Source: JALSRK01 sp964461995
Lineage (GTDB): Bacteria > Acidobacteriota > Terriglobia > Bryobacterales > Bryobacteraceae
Length of the DNA: 64,000 nt
NCBI GenBank assembly: GCA_964461995.1
Contig: CAYWXL010000014.1
Location: 1-64,000 of the forward strand
Direction of reading: 5' to 3'
The notes beneath the pieces were generated by a model. That model had not been told where the DNA came from and ran no database searches. It saw only the letters and a program-made list of their open reading frames with translations. Position numbers and translations under genes: made by a program. The number at the start of each line of letters is the position of its first letter. Positions within the stretch are counted from its first letter, which is position 1. Of the stretch, positions 50,338 through 59,301 are shown piece after piece.

Positions 50338-51285
50338 CTACTTCCCGGCGGAGCGCGCGGCGAGGAACTCTTCGACTTCCTGACGGGTGGGCACGGATGC
50401 TTGAGCGCCGCTCCGGGTGACGGAGATAGCGGCAGCGGCGTTAGCGAATCGCAGCGCTTCCTTCATCGGTTTGCCCTCGGCGAGCGCCACGGCCAGGGCT
50501 CCGTTGAAAGTATCGCCGGCGGCGGTGGCGTCCCGGGCTTCGACGGAGAAGCCTGGAACGTGAAACGCTCCCTCAGGCCCGCAGTAGTAGCAGCCCAGAT
50601 CTCCCAGCTTGAGGACCACGGCCCCAGCCCCGGCCGACCGCAGGGTCTCGGCCAACTCCGGGGCTTCGGCGAGGCCCACGCGCCCCGCCGGCCGGTCCAG
50701 CAAAATGCAGGCTTCCGTCTCGTTCGGCGTGAGCAGATCTACCGCCCGCAGCATCTCTTCAGGCAGCCGTCTGGCCGGGGCCGGATCGAGGATCGTGCGA
50801 GCCCCCTCTCCGCGCGCCGCCGCCAGTGCCGCCTGGACGGTGCTCAGTGGCGTCTCCAACTGGAACAGCGCCAGACCGCTCCGCCGGAAGATGGAGCGCA
50901 TCGGCTCCACCTCGGCTTTCGAAAGGGCCAGATTCGCCCCGGCAGCCACGACGATCGAGTTCTGCCCGTGGGCGTCCACCCAGATCAGCGCCACGCCGGT
51001 GGGAGCGGACTTCGTCGCGTGCACGGCGCTGACATCGACGCCGGCGGCGGCCAAGCTCGCTTTGAGATGGTCGCCGAACATGTCATAGCCGACGCGGCCA
51101 ATCATCGAGGTGCGCACTTGGGGCGGGCTCAGTTTGCCGGCGGCGCAGGCCTGGTTGGCTCCCTTGCCTCCCGGGTTCATCTGGAAGTCCCGGCCGAGCA
51201 CCGTCTCGCCGGGAGCGGGCAGGTGCTCCGTCGTCACGACGAAGTCCATGTTCAGGCTTCCGACGACGGCGATGGCGGCCTTCAT
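50338..51285 (-). CDS. rbsK: ribokinase (PfkB family)
   Basis: A 315-residue sugar kinase phosphorylating D-ribose at O5. GSLNMDFVV and NPGGKGANQA are the substrate-binding N-terminal motifs; DATAAGDTFNGAL has the catalytic Asp and anion hole. The ATG at 51285 overlaps the stop of the DUF507 gene by 4 bp. Other PfkB sugars cannot be excluded, but the GGKGANQA match favours ribokinase. Confidence 0.9.
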   Translation of the reverse strand: MKAAIAVVGSLNMDFVVTTEHLPAPGETVLGRDFQMNPGGKGANQACAAGKLSPPQVRTSMIGRVGYDMFGDHLKASLAAAGVDVSAVHATKSAPTGVALIWVDAHGQNSIVVAAGANLALSKAEVEPMRSIFRRSGLALFQLETPLSTVQAALAAARGEGARTILDPAPARRLPEEMLRAVDLLTPNETEACILLDRPAGRVGLAEAPELAETLRSAGAGAVVLKLGDLGCYYCGPEGAFHVPGFSVEARDATAAGDTFNGALAVALAEGKPMKEALRFANAAAAISVTRSGAQASVPTRQEVEEFLAARSAGK

Positions 51286-51869
51286 GAGCCGAGGTCGATG
51301 CCGAGCTTCTTGAGTTCCTCGGCGTAGTATTTCCGGTGGAGCAGATCCCACTCCTCGCTGCCCTCGGGGATCTCGCGCTTCTGGGAGCGGATCTTCTCCC
51401 GGGCGGCGCGGTCCACCTTCTCTTCCTTCACGAGCAGGTCCGTCATCTCCCGGACGATCTCGAGGCGGACGTCGTTCGGGTCGCGCTTGAGGCGGAAGAG
51501 GCGGGATTTCCGCATCATCGCCACGATTTTGTGCGACAGATCGTTCACCTTGTCGCGGGAGAGCTTCATCGGGTCGCCGGTGTCGCGGCCGGAGGCCCGG
51601 ATGATCTTGCGCTCCTTGATGAGCATGTTCTTGATCTTCCGGAACATCTCCTGGTAGCTGACGCCCTCCCGCCGCATGTACTCGCTGTACTGGGCGAGGA
51701 TCTCCCGCACCTCGTCGTTGAGACGGTCCTCGACGGCGAGATCGTCTTCGATCACCTTGGCGATGCTTTCCACGGCGGCCTGGGGAGTGCCGACCTCGAT
51801 GACCTTGGGAGTGAGGCGCCGGACGAGTTCGCGAGCGATGTAGCCGATGAATTCTCTGGATAGCAGCAT
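51282..51869 (-). CDS. DUF507 family protein
   Basis: A 195-residue soluble helical protein. It opens MLLSREFIGYIARELVRRL and contains EDRLNDEVREILAQYSEYM repeated in related form (the DUF507 tandem of two helical domains), with KRDPNDVRLEIVREMTDLL in the second half. Function unknown; common in Acidobacteria and Aquificae. Start at MLLSREF rather than 10 residues upstream. Coupled to rbsK. Confidence 0.88.
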   Translation of the reverse strand: MLLSREFIGYIARELVRRLTPKVIEVGTPQAAVESIAKVIEDDLAVEDRLNDEVREILAQYSEYMRREGVSYQEMFRKIKNMLIKERKIIRASGRDTGDPMKLSRDKVNDLSHKIVAMMRKSRLFRLKRDPNDVRLEIVREMTDLLVKEEKVDRAAREKIRSQKREIPEGSEEWDLLHRKYYAEELKKLGIDLGS

Positions 51870-51930
51870 TCTCCGCAGCGGCGCCCGTCGGGCCGCCACT
51901 ACGCCGCGCCCAGAGGGCCGCCAAGCCGTT

Positions 51931-51960
51931 AGTGTATCTGCCGTGCGCGAATGGTGTCAA
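51931..51960 (-). promoter_or_regulatory. sigma-70 promoter of DUF507-rbsK operon
   Basis: On the minus strand TTGACA (51960-51955), 18 bp, TACACT (51936-51931). Confidence 0.6.
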
Positions 51961-52029
51961 ACCTGGGCATCGAGCCGCGCCTGGGGTGGGGAACCAGCGT
52001 AATTCCAAGGCGCTCAGCCGGATGAAGTA

Positions 52030-52045
52030 CGGTACCTGAGTACCG
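52030..52045. repeat. 6-bp inverted repeat
   Basis: CGGTAC-CTGA-GTACCG, a perfect short hairpin with a tetraloop between two divergent promoters; no T-run. It could be an operator or a chance palindrome. Confidence 0.35.
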
Positions 52046-52066
52046 CTAGGTGGGTCGAACGCCTTA

Positions 52067-52095
52067 TTGATCGCCTCAATACCTCGCCTTAATTT
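52067..52095 (+). promoter_or_regulatory. sigma-70-like promoter of repeat protein gene
   Basis: TTGATC (52067-52072), 17 bp, TAATTT (52090-52095); GGTGGAGG follows before the ATG at 52114. Confidence 0.45.
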
Positions 52096-52113
52096 GGAAG
52101 GTGGAGGCCGCAA

Positions 52114-53448
52114 ATGCGGAAGGAAATCCTAGTGTGCCTCGCCGCGGCTCTGATGCTGCCGGCGCAAGAGCGGCGCCAGTACGAAGCGTACACTTATGAC
52201 GGCAGCGGCAACCGCTACGGGGGCAGAGTCTACGGCGAAGTGCGAACGCCCGGCCAAGTCTCGAAGACCGAGCGCGTGATCTCGGTCAACGGGCGGGCGG
52301 TGCCGGTCGAGGAAATCCAGGAAAAAGTGCTTAAGGACATCCCCGGCCACCGGGTCGTGGAGCGCATTGTGCGCCGCTACAGCCAGGACGGCCGGCCCGC
52401 TAGTGTGGAAAAGATCCGCATCGAGGAGCGCCGGGATCCTTCAGGCAAACGGACGACGGTGGCCACGGTCTACGAAGGTGACCTGAACGGCCGTTTCCGC
52501 GTTCGGGAGCGCCAGGTCACCGAGGCGGTGAAGCGCGGCGAGACTACGGAAGCCGTGACCGTAGTGGAGCGGCCTTCGGTGAGCGGCTCGATGCAAGTGG
52601 TCGAGCGCCGGCAGGTCCGCGAACTGGAAAAGCAGAACGGCCTGAGCCGCGAGGTCATGATTTACCGCCCGGCGGGCGGACGCTTCGTTCCAGCAGCCCG
52701 GGAGGTGACGGAGATCGTTCGCGAAGGCAACCGGGAGACGGCCGTGACCACGCAGTACAACAACGTCACGGCCGACGGCCGCATGGGCTTCGCCGGCAAG
52801 ACGGTGAAAGAGATCGTTCGCCGGCCCGACGGCAGCCAACGCCAGGTGATCAACATCTACGGAACGGCGGCTCCGGGCAGGCCGGTCACCGGCTCCGGTG
52901 GCGAGCAACTTCGGGAGCAGATCCTCGTTGAAAGCCAGGTCCTGCCCGATGGGAGCGTGGTCGAACGCACGGGCGTCCGCCGGGTTTCCCTCTCGGATCC
53001 TAACCGCCTCGAGGCCTACCAGCCGGTCTCCGAAGTGATCTGCCGCGGGAATTGCCTTCCGCCCGCGCCTGAGCCGCAAGCGGAAGAAGCGGCGGAGAAG
53101 GGCCGAGAGCCGGCAGAAGTTGCTCAAGACGAGGGCGCCGAGCAAGCGGCGGAGAACGCGGAGCGCTCGGTGGTGATCCGGGACGTGGTTCCGGGTCCGG
53201 GAACCCAGCCTCAGCAACCGGGCACGGCTCCGGGTCGAGAACAGCTTCAGCAGCCGCAACCGGGAGCCGCTCCAGCCGGGGAGCAGGAGCCGCAGGAAGA
53301 AGAGTCGGGCCCGGAGGTAATGCCCGCGACCGATGAGGGCGCTCAGCCGACGGAAGGGCCGCAAGGCGCATCACGACCGCGGCGGGACAGGGGACCCGGA
53401 CACGAAAACCGTCCCCGGCCGGATCGCGGCCCTGGATCGGACGATTGA
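52114..53448 (+). CDS. secreted protein with about 33-residue VxE repeats
   Basis: A 444-residue exported protein (short signal peptide, cleavage likely after residue 17, LPAQ). Residues about 90-260 contain at least four units of roughly 33 residues with the pattern R-x-V-x-E...G...V-x-x-Y...GR, suggesting a beta-hairpin stack. The C-terminal 120 residues are Pro/Glu/Gln-rich and end in a basic-acidic RPRRDRGPG-type tail, probably disordered. No domain recognised. GGTGGAGG is upstream of the ATG. Confidence 0.6.
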   Translation: MRKEILVCLAAALMLPAQERRQYEAYTYDGSGNRYGGRVYGEVRTPGQVSKTERVISVNGRAVPVEEIQEKVLKDIPGHRVVERIVRRYSQDGRPASVEKIRIEERRDPSGKRTTVATVYEGDLNGRFRVRERQVTEAVKRGETTEAVTVVERPSVSGSMQVVERRQVRELEKQNGLSREVMIYRPAGGRFVPAAREVTEIVREGNRETAVTTQYNNVTADGRMGFAGKTVKEIVRRPDGSQRQVINIYGTAAPGRPVTGSGGEQLREQILVESQVLPDGSVVERTGVRRVSLSDPNRLEAYQPVSEVICRGNCLPPAPEPQAEEAAEKGREPAEVAQDEGAEQAAENAERSVVIRDVVPGPGTQPQQPGTAPGREQLQQPQPGAAPAGEQEPQEEESGPEVMPATDEGAQPTEGPQGASRPRRDRGPGHENRPRPDRGPGSDD

Positions 53449-53464
53449 GACAAGCGCGGCTGGA

Positions 53465-53650
53465 TCACCCGTGCCCGAGGTACATGAGCCAGCCGAGGCC
53501 GAAGATCGCCACCAGGAAGTAACCGAAGCACTTGAGACCGTACATGAGACGCTCGCGGTCCGTCTTCCTGCCGGTGACGCCCATCACCACGGAGATCACG
53601 AACGCCAAAAGCAGGCTGGCTTCGAAGTGAGTCAGTTTCACTATCGGCAT
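53465..53650 (-). CDS. small membrane protein (61 aa)
   Basis: A 61-residue protein with two predicted membrane helices (about residues 9-26 and 40-57, SLLLAFVISVVMGVTG and FGYFLVAIFGLGWLMYL) and a basic loop between them. Its ATG overlaps the TGA of the following listed gene by one base (TGATG), so they are co-translated. Too small for family assignment; topology N-in is likely. Confidence 0.6.
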   Translation of the reverse strand: MPIVKLTHFEASLLLAFVISVVMGVTGRKTDRERLMYGLKCFGYFLVAIFGLGWLMYLGHG

Positions 53651-54081
53651 CAGTCTTTTCTCCCGACCGCGATCTCGAACGCATCGACCATCGCCAGGAT
53701 GTTCATCAAGCCCGCGGCGACCAAGAACTTCGTGCCGTAATCGTGGGCGTGGCCGGCCACGTCCGGCTGTGTGTAACCCAGCAGGGTGGCAAGCAGGTAG
53801 AGGCTGCCGGAAGCCAAGTCGCCGATGAAGCCGCCCACATGGATCACCGTCGTCAGCAGGTCTCCCGTTTTGGGGTGGAACATCGCGCCGCGCATGAAGA
53901 TGCCGAACAGGAACGTTAACGTGATGGCAGCGCACAGAATTGCTCCGCGGCCCCGCCGCTTCAACAAGAAATGTCCCCCTCCGGGAAACAGCCAGGCGAG
54001 AGCCACCACGTGCCCCCACAGGCGGATGGGCGGAATCGGTTCCCGCTTCTTTTTTTTCGGCTTCTTGGCCATTGATTTCAT
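53650..54081 (-). CDS. DUF6677-like integral membrane protein
   Basis: A 143-residue protein with a Lys-rich cytosolic N-terminus (KKPKKKKREP), then WLFPGGGHFLLKRRGRG, a motif of a small family found mainly in Acidobacteria (DUF6677-like), and three to four hydrophobic segments. Role unknown. Start at 54081 or at the internal ATG 54072 (MAKKPK). First gene of a two-gene unit. Confidence 0.65.
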   Translation of the reverse strand: MKSMAKKPKKKKREPIPPIRLWGHVVALAWLFPGGGHFLLKRRGRGAILCAAITLTFLFGIFMRGAMFHPKTGDLLTTVIHVGGFIGDLASGSLYLLATLLGYTQPDVAGHAHDYGTKFLVAAGLMNILAMVDAFEIAVGRKD

Positions 54082-54161
54082 CTTAGCAACCGCGGACCGC
54101 CGGGCCGGGCGGCGACTGCGGCGGCTATACTGGGCAGAAGAATGGCACCCGGAGACTGTGC

Positions 54162-54998
54162 ATGAAAGTGACCCGCAGAGAAGCTGTCGTTACGCTGGCC
54201 GGCGGCCTTCTGGCCCAGGCGCACCGGCGAGGCGCCACCCATTTCGTGCGGTTCAGCCACCGCGGCGGCACCGACTACGGGGTTCTCGAGGAGGACTACA
54301 TCCGCCCCCTGAGCGGGAACATTTTCGGGGAGCACAAGGTCTGGTCGGCCCGGTTCGATGTGGGAGACGTCAAGCTGCTCTTCCCGTGCGAGCCACGCAA
54401 GATCTTCGCCGTGGGCCTCAATTACCGGAGCCATCTCGGCAACCGTCCCGCGCCGGCCCGGCCCGAGATCTTCTATAAGCCGGTCTCAGCTCTGCAGAAT
54501 CCCGAGGATCCCATCGTGTTTCCCACGGGGGCAAAGAACGTCCATTACGAGGGCGAACTCGTCCTGGTCATCGGCCGCCGGTTGAAGAACGCTTCCGAGA
54601 GCGAGGCCCGGGCGGCAATCTTTGGGGTCACCTGCGGCAACGACGTCAGCGAACGCGACTGGCAGAACGGACCGGACAAGGATCTCCAGTGGTGGCGGGC
54701 GAAAGGGGCAGACACATTCGCGCCCGTCGGCCCTTCCATCGCCGCCGGTCTGGATTACAGCAAACTACTGTTGCAGACCCGGCTCAACGGAAAGGTCGTG
54801 CAAGAGCAGTACACCTCCGACCTTCTGTTCGACCCCCCGGCGATCGTAAGCTGGATCAGCCGGTTCGTCACCATAGAAACCGGCGATTTGATCTTCACTG
54901 GCACGCCCGGGCAAACGAGCGCCATGAAACCCGGCGACGTGGTCGAAGTCGAGATCCAAGGGATCGGCGTGCTCCGGAACCCGGTGCGCGGCGCTTGA
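54162..54998 (+). CDS. fumarylacetoacetate hydrolase family protein
   Basis: A 278-residue enzyme. An N-terminal twin-Arg-like start (KVTRREAVVTLAGGLL) hints at export, although it is short. The FAH fold shows VGLNYRSH, YEGELVLVIGR with the metal-binding acids, GNDVSERDWQ and FTGTPGQTS. Family members hydrolyse or decarboxylate beta-diketone acids such as acylpyruvates, using Mg2+. A TATACT box lies 30 bp before the ATG at 54162. Confidence 0.88.
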   Translation: MKVTRREAVVTLAGGLLAQAHRRGATHFVRFSHRGGTDYGVLEEDYIRPLSGNIFGEHKVWSARFDVGDVKLLFPCEPRKIFAVGLNYRSHLGNRPAPARPEIFYKPVSALQNPEDPIVFPTGAKNVHYEGELVLVIGRRLKNASESEARAAIFGVTCGNDVSERDWQNGPDKDLQWWRAKGADTFAPVGPSIAAGLDYSKLLLQTRLNGKVVQEQYTSDLLFDPPAIVSWISRFVTIETGDLIFTGTPGQTSAMKPGDVVEVEIQGIGVLRNPVRGA

Positions 54999-55010
54999 GC
55001 GAGTTCCTGC

Positions 55011-55967
55011 TCACTCAAGGGGACCGTTTTCCGGCGGCGCTCCAGGCAAGGGCGGGACGGAAGGCTTTCTTGCTGGCGCTTGCCTTGGTTGGATCGTCTC
55101 CGTCTCGATCCGGATCTCGGGCCGTTTCAACACCAGCCGGACGAAGCCGTACATGGTCTGCATGACCAACTCCAACGCGCGCGTATAGGTCTCTTGGTCG
55201 CCAAGATCCAGAGGGGCGAGCTGACCGTATAAATCGTCCGAGGTGCGCTCAAGGATGGGATACATACGCTTGAGAGCACGGAGGAAGCGTCCGCGGGCCG
55301 GCCATTCCTTGTCGGTGATCCCAAGCCTCGCGTCCAGCCACAGCACGAGTTTCGACATGAGGGCGCAGGTGGGGATCTCCTCGACCGGTCTGACCTCCGC
55401 CCTCTCCATCTGCCGCATGGCCGTCTCTAGAAGAGGCAGCAAGTAGGCGTTATAGTCGATTCCCCGGCGTTTCAACTCCCGGCGGATGAGCTGGCGCTGC
55501 AACAGGTCTGCCGCTTGGATGCCGATACAAGCCTCCTCGCGCCCATCGTAGGCAGGCTCCGGGTAGTTCCGGGTGTAGAGCGAGATCCGCGCGAACTCCT
55601 GGCCGATCAGCGCGTCCTCGTGCCGCCCCCACTCCGCTAGGCGTCCCATGTTGAGGAGCACGATGTGCAGGGTGCGGTCGCCGTCCTTGTGGTGGATCGT
55701 GATGGCGTGCATCGCGACGAACTGCTTCAAAAAGTTCGGGTTCCGGAGGTACTCCACGATCGCCGGCCGCTCGGGGGCGTCCGGCGGCAAACGGACGACC
55801 CCGTTCCTGGGGTTGTAGTAGACGCGGGCCACCACCACCGAGTGACCGTCCAGAGACTCGATCTCCTTCTTCCACTCAGCCAACGGACCCGTGAGCTCCA
55901 CGCGGGCCGTCGGCTGGGCCGCAAAGCCCACGACGATGGTAAACAATATGAGAGCAGTCCGTGCCAC
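55011..55967 (-). CDS. secreted hypothetical protein
   Basis: A 318-residue exported protein (signal peptide to about residue 17). It begins with a beta-rich region (SVVVARVYYNPRNGVVRLPPDAPERP), continues as mostly helices (ADLLQRQLIRRELKRRG, RALKRMYPILERTSDDLY) and ends in a Pro-rich tail. No family recognised. It is convergent with the FAH gene 12 bp away and divergent from a beta-propeller gene. Confidence 0.6.
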   Translation of the reverse strand: MARTALILFTIVVGFAAQPTARVELTGPLAEWKKEIESLDGHSVVVARVYYNPRNGVVRLPPDAPERPAIVEYLRNPNFLKQFVAMHAITIHHKDGDRTLHIVLLNMGRLAEWGRHEDALIGQEFARISLYTRNYPEPAYDGREEACIGIQAADLLQRQLIRRELKRRGIDYNAYLLPLLETAMRQMERAEVRPVEEIPTCALMSKLVLWLDARLGITDKEWPARGRFLRALKRMYPILERTSDDLYGQLAPLDLGDQETYTRALELVMQTMYGFVRLVLKRPEIRIETETIQPRQAPARKPSVPPLPGAPPENGPLE

Positions 55968-55995
55968 TCCACCACTCTACTGGTTTCACCGTACA

Positions 55996-57129
55996 ATGGC
56001 CACTGTGGCGCCCATCAGCCGACGCCGTTTCCTGCTTGGCATCACCGCAGCTTCCCTCTCCTGCCGGCGCCGGGCGGAAGGCTTTCCCGGATACGCCTTC
56101 GTGGCGAACAGTGCCGGGCGTGCAGTGGCCGTAGTGGATCTCGGGGCGTTCGCGGTGGCTCGCCATATCCTGTTGGATGCCGACCCGGTGCAGCTCGTAT
56201 CCTTGCCTGGCCGCCCGGCGGTGATCACCCTGACACCGGGCAGCTCCCGTCTACATGAAATCGACACGACTACCCTGACGCTTGCCCGCCGCTTGCGGTG
56301 CGCCCCCGGCAGCGATTCCATACTGCCGGCTCGCGGAGGTGAGCTGCTCTGGGTGCTCTCCCGCCGGAGCCGGCGGTTGTGGGGCGTCGATACAGCCGCA
56401 ATGGAGCGTGCCGCGGAGTACGAGTTGCCGTTCCGACCCGCCGATTGGGCGCTCTCCCCGGATGGGCACACCGCCGCCTTCGCCCTGGGCGCGGAACCGG
56501 CGATCGCCTTTCTGGATCTGGGCAGCGGAAGCTGGGCGCGCCACCCGATCGGCGAGGGCACGGCGGACCTGATCCGGTTTCGCCCCGACGGCCGGCAGGT
56601 CTTGGTCGGCAACCGGGGGGCGCGGTGTCTCACGATCTGCGAGGCCGGCTCCGGCCGTGTGGTCACGCACTTGCCCATGGCTGTGGCTCCGGAACATTTT
56701 TGCTTCAAACTCGACGGAGGCGAGCTTTTCGTCACCGGCGAAGGGATGGACGCCGTCGTGACCGTCCATCCCTACCAGACGCAGATCGCATCGACGACGT
56801 TGGCCGGGCGCCGTCCGGGCGTGATGGCGGCTTCACGGGACTTCCTCTTCGTTGCCAACCCCGAGAGCTCGACGGTTACCGTCCTCGATATCGTGACCCG
56901 GCGCGTCGTAGCCGCCGTGCCAGTCGGCTCGTATCCGTGCCACATCAGCGTCACCCCCGACGGCCAGTACGCCCTGGTTCTGAACCGCGACTCCGGAGAC
57001 ATGGCCGTGATACGGGCGGAGACACTCGCTGGGCGGAGGCGGCGCATGGCCCCGCTGTTCACCATGGTCCCGGTGGGTTCTCAGCCGATCGACGCGGTGG
57101 TGCGGCCGGTGGAGCCGGCGGAGGCTTGA
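55996..57129 (+). CDS. Tat-exported beta-propeller protein
   Basis: A 377-residue protein with a twin-arginine signal (SRRRFLLGITAA) and YVTN-type repeats (SPDGHTAAFALG, RPDGRQVLVGNRG, TPDGQYALVLNRD). It is likely a seven-bladed propeller in the periplasm. The ATG at 55996 lies inside a TACAAT -10-like box (55992-55997); a GTG at 56005, nine bases on, would fit a leaderless transcript and keeps the Tat signal. Confidence 0.78.
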   Translation: MATVAPISRRRFLLGITAASLSCRRRAEGFPGYAFVANSAGRAVAVVDLGAFAVARHILLDADPVQLVSLPGRPAVITLTPGSSRLHEIDTTTLTLARRLRCAPGSDSILPARGGELLWVLSRRSRRLWGVDTAAMERAAEYELPFRPADWALSPDGHTAAFALGAEPAIAFLDLGSGSWARHPIGEGTADLIRFRPDGRQVLVGNRGARCLTICEAGSGRVVTHLPMAVAPEHFCFKLDGGELFVTGEGMDAVVTVHPYQTQIASTTLAGRRPGVMAASRDFLFVANPESSTVTVLDIVTRRVVAAVPVGSYPCHISVTPDGQYALVLNRDSGDMAVIRAETLAGRRRRMAPLFTMVPVGSQPIDAVVRPVEPAEA

Positions 57130-57136
57130 GGCGGCC

Positions 57137-58414
57137 TCACCGACCCGCGCGTCCCGGCGGCCGGACGAGTTGTTCGCCTTCGCGGATGCCGTAGAGCGGA
57201 TCCAGCTTGCGGTAGTCCACGCCGGTGCGGGAGTTCCAGTCCCACATTACCTTCCCGTCTTTCAAGGTGAGTTCGCAAAAAAGGCGCTGCTTGCCCGGGA
57301 ACGCCCCGCCGAAGGGATCGCGGAAGCGGAAGTCTCCTTCCAGGACGCGAAAGACGGCGATATCGGCCGGCGCGCCCGGGCTGAGGTGTCCGAGTTCGGG
57401 ATGGCCGATCACTTCGGCAGCGCGCGAGGTCGCCGCCCGCACCACGGCCTCCAGGGGCATGCCCATGGCGAGGAACTTAGACATGGTGGTGGGTAGGTCC
57501 ATCATGGCGCCGTTGCGGCTGCCGGCGTGCAGATCTGTGGAGATCGTGTCCGGATAGAAGCCCTGCTGAATCGCGGGAACGGCGTTTCGCCACGTGAAGC
57601 TTCCTCCGCCGTGGCCGACGTCGAAGATCACCCCGCGGCGCCGGGCCTCGGAAAGATAGGGGTACAGACGGCCGTCCTCGTCAATCCAGGGCACAGGTCC
57701 GCGGAAGGCGTGGGTCGTGATGTCACCCGGGCGAAGGTGTTCCGTGACCAGTTTCCAGTAGGGCCTCTCCGGCACGAAATAGCCGAAATCGACCATCACG
57801 GGGATGCCCGCCAATTCTCCCGCCTTCACGGCCTGGTCCACCGAGGCCCAGTCCGGCTTCTCGTAATGGGCGGCCTTCACGCCGACGACGACGTCCCGGT
57901 GCTTCTTGGCCAGCCGCGCGACCTCTTCGGGGTTGAAGTCACCCTGTTCGACCATGTTGCTCACCATCCCGAGCCCGGCGATGTTGATGAAGGCGAAGAC
58001 CCGTGTTTCGGCCCGGTCGATCACGGTGGTCCGGAAGAACTCGAAGTTGCGCCAGCCGGCCGAGCCCGCATCGGCCATAGCCGTTACGCCAGTGCGGAAA
58101 CTGAAGGAGTCCGGGTCCACGCTGTTGTCGCCGGCCCAGGCGTCGGGAATATTCGTGGTGTGGAAGACGTGGGTGTGGATGTCCACCAGCCCCGGGGTGA
58201 CGATGAGACCGGAAACATCGATTGCTTGCTTGGCCTCGGCGGTAGGGATGTCCGGCTCGACGGCGGCGATCTTGCCGTCACGGATGGCGACGTCCCGGAC
58301 TGCGTCGATGCCGCTTTTCGGATCGATCACCCGGCCGTTGTCGAGCAACAGGTCGTAAGTTTGCCCCCCGACCGACATTGTCAGAACCAAGCCCAGCGCA
58401 GCGAGTTTCGTCAT
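57137..58414 (-). CDS. exported amidohydrolase/deacetylase family enzyme
   Basis: A 425-residue metallohydrolase with a signal peptide (to about 18, SVGGQ). The metal-binding DIHTHVFH (HxH), a lysine in VVVGVKAAHYEKP, TTHAFRG and TDLHAGS are as in dihydroorotase/D-aminoacylase-type enzymes. It cleaves C-N bonds, e.g. N-acetyl or cyclic amides, in the periplasm. Substrate unknown. Ends seven bases from the convergent beta-propeller gene. Confidence 0.85.
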   Translation of the reverse strand: MTKLAALGLVLTMSVGGQTYDLLLDNGRVIDPKSGIDAVRDVAIRDGKIAAVEPDIPTAEAKQAIDVSGLIVTPGLVDIHTHVFHTTNIPDAWAGDNSVDPDSFSFRTGVTAMADAGSAGWRNFEFFRTTVIDRAETRVFAFINIAGLGMVSNMVEQGDFNPEEVARLAKKHRDVVVGVKAAHYEKPDWASVDQAVKAGELAGIPVMVDFGYFVPERPYWKLVTEHLRPGDITTHAFRGPVPWIDEDGRLYPYLSEARRRGVIFDVGHGGGSFTWRNAVPAIQQGFYPDTISTDLHAGSRNGAMMDLPTTMSKFLAMGMPLEAVVRAATSRAAEVIGHPELGHLSPGAPADIAVFRVLEGDFRFRDPFGGAFPGKQRLFCELTLKDGKVMWDWNSRTGVDYRKLDPLYGIREGEQLVRPPGRAGR

Positions 58415-58607
58415 GGCCTCCAGTCATCCTCCTCGAGCAGACCGCGTGGAGTCCGCCATGGGTAGATTATGACGCAGCCCGGGGGGCCGGCGTCTCCGCC
58501 CTGGAGCGCCCCCGTTGGGCCTCTCGGCGAAAGAAAAACCCTGAGCCGTCAGGGCGGCGCAGGGTGGAGGCAAGCCAACGATGTACTGGTTTCGGCTGAC
58601 CGGAAAC

Positions 58608-59084
58608 TCAGTCGTTCCCGTCCATCTGCTGGGCGAGGTAGTTGTCGTAGCCCATTTCCGCGATCATGTGGAGCTGCGCTTCAAGGAAGTCCACGTGCTC
58701 TTCCTCGTCCTCGAGGATCTCTTCGAAAAGCTCCCGCGAACCGTTGTCGCCGGCTTCGACGGCGATGTTGATGCAACGGTTCAAGCGCGGGACGGCTTCC
58801 AGCTCCAGCGCCAAGTCGTTCTCGATCTGCTGCTTGACGGACTGTCCCACGCGGAGCGGGAACAGCTCGTCCATTTTCGGCACGCCATCCAGGAAGAGAA
58901 TCCGCTCGATCACGGCCTCGGCGTGCTTCATTTCGTCGATGGATTCACGCTTAGTCAGCGCCGCCAGCTTCTTGTAGCCCCAGTTCTCCATCATTTCGGC
59001 ATGGAGAAAGTACTGGCTGATGGCGGTGAGCTCCGCCTTCAGCACTTCGTTCAGGGCGTCGATTACTTTCGGATCACCTTTCAT
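58608..59084 (-). CDS. bfr: bacterioferritin
   Basis: A 158-residue 24-mer iron-storage subunit. The ferroxidase ligands Glu18 (LKAEL), Glu51/His54 (ESIDEMKHAE), Glu94 (ALELE) and Glu127/His130 (DEEEHV) are present, and Met52 (in DEM) is the heme ligand of true bacterioferritin. It oxidises Fe2+ and stores Fe3+. Complete and monocistronic. Fits the FecA-like receptor elsewhere in the window. Confidence 0.95.
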   Translation of the reverse strand: MKGDPKVIDALNEVLKAELTAISQYFLHAEMMENWGYKKLAALTKRESIDEMKHAEAVIERILFLDGVPKMDELFPLRVGQSVKQQIENDLALELEAVPRLNRCINIAVEAGDNGSRELFEEILEDEEEHVDFLEAQLHMIAEMGYDNYLAQQMDGND

Positions 59085-59301
59085 TTCCTTAGCTCCTCAT
59101 GTGCAGACTCGCGGCATCTGCGGGTCCGGAGAGCGGCCGTCCGGGACAGGCGCGACCCGGCCCCCTGGAACCCGCCGAAAGCGCTTCTTTGCAACGCGGC
59201 GGCCGTACGCCAGGCGCCGGCCGCCTGGAATCCAAATTGCTAGATGCACGACGGTGGCTATTGGATTCGAAACTCGACGACGGGATAGTAGACTGACGGG
59301 T

